Below, piece after piece: positions 57,401 to 64,000 of a stretch of DNA of 64,000 nucleotides (within the stretch, counting starts at the first letter, position 1; each line of letters opens with the position of its first letter). The DNA comes from Punica granatum (taxonomy: Eukaryota > Streptophyta > Magnoliopsida > Myrtales > Lythraceae). The position numbers and the translations under genes were made by a program. The DNA lies in assembly GCF_007655135.1 (NCBI RefSeq), contig NW_022204065.1, positions 48,642 to 112,641 of the forward strand, read 5' to 3'. Under the pieces are notes generated by a model. The model saw only the letters and a program-made list of their open reading frames with translations. It made no database searches and had not been told where the DNA came from.

Positions 57401-57449
57401 CATGAAGAAGTATATACTGCCTTACTTGGAAGATGAATCATCACGATAG
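47889..57449 (+). CDS. Palmitoyl-protein thioesterase (PPT1-like), 12 exons
   Basis: Removes fatty acyl groups from cysteines of proteins, expected in vacuole/lysosome-type or secretory compartments. Exons: 47889-47994, 52771-52855, 53333-53384, 53468-53488, 53580-53633, 54769-54819, 55318-55380, 56092-56157, 56395-56433, 56913-57035, 57122-57214, 57294-57449. They join in frame to 302 aa. An N-terminal signal peptide is clear (hydrophobic residues 12-24, then A-P-A-A-R-S). Catalytic triad: S105 in G-L-S-Q-G, D224 in E-Q-D-N-V-L-V-P, H280 in S-G-H-H-L-Q. The family motifs V-P-F-V-V-F-H-G, G-A-W-D-S-W and A-G-P-H-A-G are present. Exon 4 is only 21 bases. Intron 1 is 4.8 kb and contains a foldback transposon, LTR-like pieces and a G tract. 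Confidence 0.93.
48204..48896. mobile_element. Mutator-type foldback element in PPT intron 1
   Basis: Long inverted arms (about 48204-48400 and 48707-48896) share ctctacttgtaccttgccaccac, aatttttgccatcaattt and gacaccgttttgtcca in opposite orientation. The outer ends read GAGAAAACT on both sides. It is flanked by a 9-base duplication ATTATAAAA at 48195-48203 and 48897-48905, the Mutator-superfamily size. A second, inner pair of arms (about 48407-48530 and 48640-48705) repeats the terminal theme actatcactgtcatcc, and this theme occurs twice on the left inner arm. No transposase. The two similar ORFs on opposite strands here are arm translations. Confidence 0.87.
48910..49925. other. PPT intron 1, uncharacterised part
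   Basis: Balanced-composition DNA with no recognisable protein. Its end (49895-49925) is a purine-rich tract gatggggatggagggggcga directly before an LTR-like start, so part of it may be the 3' internal region of a retroelement. Confidence 0.35.
49926..50253. mobile_element. LTR-like block bounded by TGTTGACC...GGTCAACA
   Basis: The block starts TGTTGACC and ends GGTCAACA. It is preceded by a polypurine tract (ggggatggagggggcgat) and followed by its inverse (atctccccctctaacccc). A polypurine tract before TGTTG is normal for a 3' LTR of a copia-type element, but here it occurs on both sides in opposite orientation. No target duplication found. Either a solo LTR with chance flanks or two partial elements facing each other. 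Confidence 0.4.
50254..52385. other. PPT intron 1, uncharacterised part with repeats
   Basis: Minus-strand frames at 50580-50858, 51112-51318 and 51231-51458 have no family I recognise; if the LTR-like block is part of a minus-strand element, they would lie in its 3' internal region. Otherwise only the G tract at 52075-52135 stands out. Confidence 0.35.
52075..52158 (+). repeat. Long G tract followed by an A tract
   Basis: From about 52075 to 52122 nearly every base is G, with single A and T breaks, followed at 52141-52157 by 17 A. The G part could form G-quadruplexes. The length of such runs is often unreliable in assemblies. ORFs at 51888-52215 are artefacts. Confidence 0.85.
52390..52650. 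repeat. MITE-like element in PPT intron 1
   Basis: Left end tatgtttgggag and right end attccaaacaag are inverted; inside, gagaggggaaggaaaggg on the left faces ccttccctctccct on the right. Similar in style to the element in the proteasome gene intron. TSD not clear. Confidence 0.45.
54405..54445. repeat. ATT microsatellite in PPT intron 5
   Basis: About thirteen ATT units. Confidence 0.9.
55838..55968. repeat. Tandem duplication of about 68 bases in PPT intron 7
   Basis: The unit gag-agaag-gctcta-gga-a-tgagaattgttc...tctgaatc-act occurs twice in a row with a few differences. Confidence 0.7.
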
Positions 57450-58195
57450 AAGCTATCATTGAGGAGAGAACCATCAATTTATCAATATCATAAATGGACC
57501 TCGTGGTTCAAGAATTTTTTCTTTAGATTTTCTGAGGCATCAAGTCCCTCGATCCTCCTTTCGGTGGAGCATTAGACGGGGAAGGTTAGAGAACACTAGG
57601 AAAGAGGAAAAATAAGACGATAACGGCATATCGGGTTATGATGTCACGCAATATTTGGTGGCATCAGCAGCTATAGTACAAGGTCTTGCAAATATCAGAG
57701 AAGGGGTCGCAAATATGCTGTTATCATGTTGAAGCCGAGGTACTCAATCACCTGGAAGGTGCATTATTTACATGGGATATTGTATGACTCGAGATATATG
57801 ACATTTTTATTCTTATATTCGTAACATCATAAGATTCTGGATTGATTGATCTTTCATCCTGAATATATGTTTTATCCCCGTCATATAGTGGATCGGAAAA
57901 AACAAGAGGGAATTTTACAAGGAAGATTCATCGCGTAATCTGGAAACATTGTTGAGCCCATCACTTATTCCAGTTGAGGGGAGTTATATTCATGGACTTT
58001 GTAATTGATTCGGACGGATTTTATTTATCTCGAGTACAATTGGCTATTTATCGTACAAAATCCGGATCCACAATTTTAATTTATTATGCCGATTTCATTT
58101 ATCTCTAGTCTTGTTCAATATTGTCAGCAAAGATTGATTGGATCGGTTAATCATCGGAAGCACTATTGCGGCATAGACACCAAATCGCGAGCCGG
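57450..58195. other. PPT 3' UTR and intergenic DNA
   Basis: The first few hundred bases are probably the PPT 3' UTR. I see no gene. Confidence 0.5.
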
Positions 58196-58198
58196 AAA

Positions 58199-58498
58199 GA
58201 GTAAATAGGCAATTCGGTCCCTGATATTTCATGATTGCATCAATTTGGTACCTGACTTATTTTTTATATCAATTTGGTCCCTGAATTTTTATGATTACAT
58301 CAATTTAGTCCTTTTCATATCAATATATCCCTCACTTTGCAAAACTTGCATCATTTTGGGTCTAAATGAGGGACCTAAATGATGTTACGAGGACCAAATT
58401 GATGCAAATTGATAAATTCAAAGAACGAATTGATGCAAAAAATAAATCAGGAATTGATGCAGTTATAAAAAGTCACGGACCAATTTGCCTATTTACTC
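58199..58498. mobile_element. Palindromic MITE, about 300 bp
   Basis: Ends GAGTAAATAGGCAA and (reversed from the right) GAGTAAATAGGCAA match over 14 bases, then continue as a loose palindrome of tcaatttggtccctgaattt / aattgatgca themes across the whole length. No matching 8- or 9-base flanks were seen, so the superfamily is uncertain. The ORF at 58366-58587 is an artefact. Confidence 0.68.
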
Positions 58499-58619
58499 GT
58501 ATAATCGAGCAGAGTAAAGTTACCTATACAACCCAACAATTTTATACACACGAATATAGTGTGTGTATATATTTATATAAAAAATAAAAGAGAAGATTTG
58601 TGCTTACGATGGGGTTGAG

Positions 58620-59290
58620 ACTAGGGGTATAAACAAGCGGAGCTGAGTTCGAATATACAAAGTCTAAGCTTGGACTCATCAAACATTTTCTCGGCTCAAG
58701 CTTGGGCTTGAACTCGATCGAGCCTGAAAGCCCGAGCTTGAGCTCGGCTCGTCAGAAAAATCAAAGGCTTGGACTTGGCTCGTGTGAGCCTTGGCCAATG
58801 GGCCAAGTTCAGTAGAAAAATCGGACTTGGGCTCGAACTTAAGCTTGAGTTTGGTCTCGTTTAGGTTCGAAGAAAAAGGACTAGAAACTAAATTATTAAA
58901 CAACAAGATCATGCAAAATATAATTAAAAAATATCAATTACGACTTAATAATACTCAAATCTAAATCACATCGAGTTCAATTAAAATACTACATATTTGA
59001 CAATATGAAAAAACAATTAGAGTTTTATTGATGAAAGGATTAAAATTAATATCTTAAATCAATAGTTAATAAAAGGATTAAAATCAATAGCTTAAATTAA
59101 ATCAATAATAATAATAATAATAATAATAATATTTCATTTAGGCTGACGAGTTCCGAATGCTATTTAGCTCGACTCGCCTCGTTTATCTAACGATCTCAAG
59201 CCCGAACTGAGCTCGAACTCTGAAAATCCTTGAGCCCTAAGAGCGAGCCCAACTCGACGAAAACGAGTCCAGCCCGAACCCGTTCACAAA
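58620..59290. repeat. Dispersed repeat of gagctcg/cgagctc motifs
   Basis: Left edge gaggggtataaacaagcggagctg; the inside is rich in ggctcaagcttgg, gagcccgagcttgagctcggctcg and, at the right, gctcgactcgcctcgtttat and gcccgaactgagctcgaactc. This form, a ggggt-taaac end with clustered gagctcg words, is a common plant MITE type. An ATA microsatellite lies at 59105-59131. It directly abuts the ALG2 leader. Confidence 0.42.
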
Positions 59291-59522
59291 GAGTCTCGTT
59301 CGAGAGAGAGAATGCTGGAGCGACGGAGGGAGGGATCTGGGGAAGAACAGGGACTTTGTGTGTGCGCGATTCTCGGCTTGGGCGAAAATCAACTTAGAGA
59401 GCGAGCTCGGGCTGGGGCTGCCGTAGAAGTGGAAGGAAGAAGGATCGAGAGGACGGTAGGGGCATGACAGCTTGAGAGTACAGCAAGAGAGGCAGGCAGT
59501 GAGCGAGAGTTCGGGGTGGCAG

Positions 59523-59627
59523 TTCATCCTGATCTCGGCATAGGTGCTGAAGGATTGAAGGGAATGGAGTCAAATGGGAGCTCGAAACTCAGAGTAGCCA
59601 TCATTCATCCTGATCTCGGCATAGGTG
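59523..59627 (+). repeat. 24-base direct duplication around the ALG2 start codon
   Basis: The same 24 bases (ttcatcctgatctc...cataggtg) occur at 59523-59546 and 59604-59627. The second copy is the end of ALG2 exon 1 and its splice donor; the first lies in the leader, 18 bases before the ATG at 59564. The first copy continues ctgaaggattga, close to the start of exon 2 (ctgaaagattga) after a 3-base gap. Confidence 0.9.
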
Positions 59628-62219
59628 AGCTGTCGATTGTGTTCTTCATCGGTTTTCGATCAAAATCGCCATTAAAGTCTCGCAATTTCTGCTAAGTTCT
59701 TTCCTAGCTGAAGAGAGGTGCTGTTTTTTAAGATCCACTGCAAGCATGTGTTCTTGAATTTTCATTGATTGAGCTCCAAGTCGGCTCGATTTTGTCGGGG
59801 TCTCTGTGATGATGGGCTGGAAAGTACGGCAATGGTTTATTGCTTCCTTGGGCTGTTGGTCGATGTATAAACCATGGTATGGGGATGAAGGGTTCATTAT
59901 CTTTACATGCTATAGTTCGTCTATCCTTGGGCGATGGGAAATTCATGTTGGACTCCACAATTTTTTGCTGAGGACAGCCTTTAGTCTTGTATCGAATTTA
60001 AGATAAAACCGGTTGTCATGTTCTTGTCGAAGAAGACTGTTTTCAAGTGCTGATCTTGATGCAGTTTTGCAATTGCTTGTGTTTCGCGGCGAAGGATAGA
60101 AGCAAAACCTGAAAATTTTCCAGTACTGAATGAGTTGAGTTCAAAGAACTCTTGTTTATGTGTTTGCCATCTTCCTTAATGGATTCTCCCTGTGTAGCAT
60201 GGAAGCGGGATCTTCTTGGGTTGCAGATACTTTCTTAACTGCAGAACTGATGTGGGAACCATGTGGTCTACAGGTGGAGCTGAAAGATTGATAGTCGATG
60301 CGGCGGTGGAACTGGTGAAGCACGGGCACCATGTTCATGTCTTCACATCACACCTCGATAAAAATCGATGTTTCGAGGAGACCCTTTCAGGTAGTTCACC
60401 AAGTCTATTTCTCCACTCCTTAGTACACCTTCGGCACTCTTGCAACTTGTGTTAAAAATTTTTTCCTCTCTTTTTATTTTTCCATTATTTGACCAAGATA
60501 AGGCTCTACTTTTCCCTTCATCAACTATTGCCTGCTTGATTCAGACTTTATCTTGCTTAATTGATTATGATTGAGTAAAGTTTCGGAGTTCATTCTCCAT
60601 TTGTAGGTGATATAAGTCTGTTCTGGTCATATCTCCAACCAAATTGATTTGAGTTTTATAACGAAAATCTGTACTTTATTGTTTTTCAGGCTCCTTCTCG
60701 GTCACCGTCTACGGTTCGTTCCTTCCGAGGCACATATTCTACCATCTTCATGCGGTCTGTGCCTACTTGAGGTGCATTTTTGTTGCTCTTGGTGTACTCC
60801 TCATGTGGCCCTTGTTTGACGTTATATTAGCAGATCAGGTCTCTGCAGTCATTCCAATACTAAAATGTAAGAAGTCAACCAAGGTATATTGACTATTCCT
60901 AACAAGATAGCTTTCTCTGATCTTTTTTGAGCTGCTCTGCTCGTCTTTTGAAATTTTGTTTTCTGATCACAGGTTGTCTTTTATTGCCATTTTCCCGATT
61001 TATTGCTTGCTCAACACACAACCTTTCTTAGGAAAACGTACAGGAAGCCAATAGACTTCGTGGAAGAACTGACCACTGGTTCGTGTTCTTGATGAATTCC
61101 CTTTCTGTGTTTTCTGATACATACCTTCTCAGTTCCAAAAGAAGTGTAATGTTGAGTGGTTCTTATATATGTAGGGATGGCGGATCTGATCCTTGTTAAC
61201 AGTAAATTTACGGCATCAACATTTGCAAAGACATTCAAAAATCTCAATGCCCGAAGAATTCGGCCTGCTGTTCTCTATCCAGCAGTCAATGTCGAACAGT
61301 TTAATAAGCCACACCCATCTAAGTAATCTACATGTTCGTGTACTTCTTCATTGAAAACTCACAAATGCGTGCAATACTCAGGTTATGTGTAACTATTGCA
61401 GGCTGAATTTCCTCTCAATTAATCGGTACGAAAGGAAAAAGAATATAGGGCTAGCAATTTCAGCCTTTGCGAAGCTCTACACCCTCAAAGAGGACCTTCG
61501 GGGTGGTAATTTGGAAAGTGCCTCCTTGACCATTGTGGGTAAGTCTTTATTAGTAGATTAATTATGTCTTCTAGCTATCGAGTTTTCATGGAACACAGAT
61601 CAATCCAAATACTTGAGTGCATATATTCTATTTTCATCCCCGAATGAGTGAATTGAACCGTTTCAGGTGGATATGATAGCCGATTGCGGGAGAATGTTGA
61701 GTACTTAGATGAACTTAAGTATTTAGCCGAGAAGGAAGGAGTTTCTCGAAGGGTCACCTTCATCACATCCTGCTCAACAGCCGAAAGAAACACTCTCCTT
61801 TCTCAGTGCCTCTGTGTCATATATACACCGACGGTGCCATAAATCTTTCTTTGATCTTATTTTTACCTGTTTATTTCTTGGAATTTGTCATAACGCTGAT
61901 CACCTGGGGTGACCAACAAATGCAGGATGAACATTTCGGCATTGTTCCTTTGGAAGCAATGGCTGCATATAAACCCGTCATTGCCTGCAATAGTGGTGGG
62001 CCTGTCGAGACGATCAAGAATGGGGTGACGGGATTTCTCTGCGACCCGACTCCATTAGAGTTCTCAAGGGCTATGGCCCAACTCATTGATAATCCTGGAA
62101 TGGCAGAGAGAATGGGCCTAGAAGCCCAAGAGCATGTAACTGGATCGTTCTCTACGAAGATATTCGGTCAGCATTTGGACCGGTATCTTGTTGATGTCAC
62201 TCGACAGAAGATGGACTAA
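59564..62219 (+). CDS. ALG2: ALG2 alpha-1,3/1,6-mannosyltransferase, eight exons
   Basis: Adds the second and third mannose to the lipid-linked precursor of N-glycans on the cytosolic face of the ER (family knowledge). Exons: 59564-59624, 60274-60390, 60690-60883, 60973-61078, 61175-61322, 61402-61538, 61667-61833, 61926-62219; they join in frame to 407 aa. GT-B fold marks: H-P-D-L-G-I-G-G-A-E-R-L near residues 15-26, C-H-F-P-D-L-L in exon 4, R-Y-E-R-K-K-N-I in exon 6, and the GT4 E-x7-E motif E312...E320 in [11 protein letters not shown], then C-N-S-G-G-P. A hydrophobic segment at the end of exon 3's first half fits the membrane link known for ALG2. The leader contains a duplicated exon 1 end (see the 24-base repeat). 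Confidence 0.95.
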
Positions 62220-63360
62220 GAGTAGTTTGATAATACTGACTCCAGTTTCTATCCTCTTGTGAAGAAAATACGTTGTTCATGTTTTGGAGAATCGCATACT
62301 CATCATAGATTGAATGTTTAAATTGGATTTTGATTAGGATGACCATGAAATTGGTGTTTTTGATCATCAAACTTTTATCTATGGAGACCGTTCAATTATT
62401 TTTTCGTGCAAGGATGATTGGACATATGAATCAGGAGAAGGCCAACAAAAACTAATAATTTTTTTTGGTGTTCAATTGTTCCTATTAGCAATAGTGATTG
62501 ATTAATTCAACGGCCTCAAGGTATGGTGATTGCAATCAAAATGTCATTATCCACTCGAGGGGAGTCATTTAATTAGTTAAGTTTGAGAATTGATTGTTGT
62601 AGTCTTTGAAGGTGTCATCACCAATAAGTTGAGTTGACTATCGGTATTGGCCAATTAATTGTGCTACGCGAGATCTTATGCTTGATGCGTGTCTAATTTT
62701 GAGTGCATAGTTGACAATAAGCCTAGTTTGTGATGTAACAAGTTGGTCCAAGAAATTCAATTTTGTGCGATGCAGTATGTTCAATTACAATATGTTCTTA
62801 TCATTAAATCAAAGAAAGATAAATAAAAAATAGGATTGTAATATTACAACAATAAAATAGGTTTAGAATTAATTGATTGACGATCTATATATAATAAAGA
62901 GCCTTTTGTCTTAAAAATCTAAGATGCATACCCTTTATTTCCCCTGGTTAAGAAGAGTTCGGATTAGGGAGGGACTCAAGATCTAGGCCAGGGAGTGGTA
63001 AAGTTTTCGACTAAATATTAATAGATTGATAAAAAAATTAAAAAATATATATACTTCCCTCGTAAATGAAAAAAATTAAATAATGTGACTAAAATAGATT
63101 CATTGTATGGTCATATATCGTGATTTGTATATACAAATTTAATTGATTTTTTTTTTGGGATTAAAATAGAGGCATATGGTCTAGTACAAGAAAGATATAA
63201 CAAAGCTAAATAAAGGAGCACGTAAATCCCACTGACGAGGATCGAATCCAAGACTTCATGGTTTCGGGCAATGACTTGTGCTGGCCTTGGACTTGAAAAC
63301 CTCCTATTTGCCAATAGAAATGTATCAAATTATCTTCATCTATAAATTTAATTAATTTAC
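62220..63360. other. Intergenic DNA downstream of ALG2
   Basis: The ALG2 3' UTR probably covers the first 200-300 bases. No gene beyond. At 63180-63310 a minus-strand ggattcgatcctcg phrase looks like a worn SINE box B, without a convincing box A. Confidence 0.45.
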
Positions 63361-63490
63361 TATTTAATTCAATATATAACATATATATATATATATATAA
63401 GTATAAAGGTGCACATAGATACGCATAATGTATTAATTTACTAGTTCGTACATATATACATAATGCATTAATTTACTAGTTCGTACCAAA
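63360..63490. repeat. TA microsatellite and short tandem duplication
   Basis: A TA run at 63379-63399 is followed by two copies of a roughly 40-base unit (cataatg-attaatttactagttcgtac). Confidence 0.8.
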
Positions 63491-64000
63491 AATGTGTCCT
63501 CGATTCGTGGTTCCGGCGGGGGTGATAATAGTGGAGGTGGAGGTGGAGGTGGCGGCGCGTTGGCGGTAGTGGAGTAGGAGGCGTTGCTTCACCAGAATTG
63601 GAAACTCCAGCAAAACTTGATGGAGCGGGATCTTGACTGGATGTGTTGGTGTTAGGGTTGAGCTCATCGGAAGTAATAGGATCATTGCTCATGAGATCCT
63701 TATTTGAGTATTTTCTGCTCCGCCTCTGGTCGTAGCGGATTCTCAAGGCCGGGGTCGACACATTGCTCCCGGCATCACACGGGATGTTGTAGCCCCCCTC
63801 CAAATAGCTGCTTCATTTCTAACTTGGGATGAAGCAAATAAGAAAGCATGCTGTAACTTAACTCGTGTCATATCATCTTCTTTTGGATGTACACCCAGTA
63901 CGCCGTTCCAATCAGATTTGCCGTTGATCTTCATTTGAGAAGCAATAAAGATTTTGATTGTGCAACAATTGGGTAAGTCCCTCAAGATCGGGGCAGAGGT
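63490..64000 (-). other. Unassigned open stretch at the right edge
   Basis: Two minus-strand frames (63468-63803 and 63743-63985) overlap here. Neither resembles a family I know, and part of the first is a ggtggaggtggagg-type repeat (63531-63556). They could be the broken or spliced 3' end of a gene beyond the window, or chance frames. Confidence 0.2.

Noticed and set aside
63180..63310. Possible SINE on the minus strand
   Set aside because: A box B-like ggattcgatcc is present, but no convincing box A or tail; kept only as a note.
63468..63985. Two overlapping minus-strand ORFs at the right edge
   Set aside because: No known family, and a ggtgga-type repeat inflates one of them; too weak to call a gene.

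Overview
The window is nuclear DNA of a flowering plant, most likely a eudicot. It has short GT-AG introns in AT-rich intergenic DNA, plant-type housekeeping genes, and a dense load of plant transposon classes: Ty3/gypsy and other LTR pieces, a LINE, tRNA-derived SINEs, hAT and Mutator-type MITEs, Helitron ends and a decayed endogenous pararetrovirus. The species is not identified from sequence alone.

Five cellular genes can be read exon by exon. (1) 14672-20300 (+), a 19-exon MBOAT acyltransferase-like gene related to GUP1/HHAT, 531 aa. (2) 22651-23565 (+), a single-exon CAF1 deadenylase gene of the CCR4-NOT complex. (3) 34548-37565 (-), a six-exon gene for the 20S proteasome beta-7 subunit (PBG1/PSMB4 type), 243 aa. 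(4) 47889-57449 (+), a 12-exon palmitoyl-protein thioesterase with a 4.8 kb first intron full of mobile DNA, 302 aa. (5) 59564-62219 (+), an eight-exon ALG2 mannosyltransferase, 407 aa. They are unrelated housekeeping genes (lipid acylation, mRNA turnover, protein turnover, depalmitoylation, N-glycan assembly), each with its own promoter.

Layout. 1-4460 is a degenerate endogenous pararetrovirus on the minus strand. 4615-6190 is a 5'-truncated LINE with an open frame. 6590-10090 is an array of about 300 bp repeats, one unit split by a 1.58 kb solo LTR. 10790-13570 holds Helitron-like ends, a CACTA-like region and a SINE. Then come the MBOAT gene and CAF1. 23.6-34.2 kb is gene-free, with direct repeats, SINE copies, MITE-like elements and microsatellites. 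The proteasome gene follows. 37.9-47.6 kb is gene-free and contains the most informative repeat locus: two tandem units of about 460 bp, one of which received a hAT MITE and a Pol-deleted LTR retrotransposon while the other preserves both empty sites. PPT and ALG2 fill 47.8-62.2 kb, and the last 1.8 kb has no gene I can support.

I found no convincing new multi-gene system. The observations most worth checking are the nested retroelement locus with its in-frame Gag/Pol-tail ORF, the duplicated ALG2 exon-1 end just before the ALG2 start codon, the multi-arm Mutator-type foldback in the PPT intron, and a tRNA-derived SINE family with several copies here.
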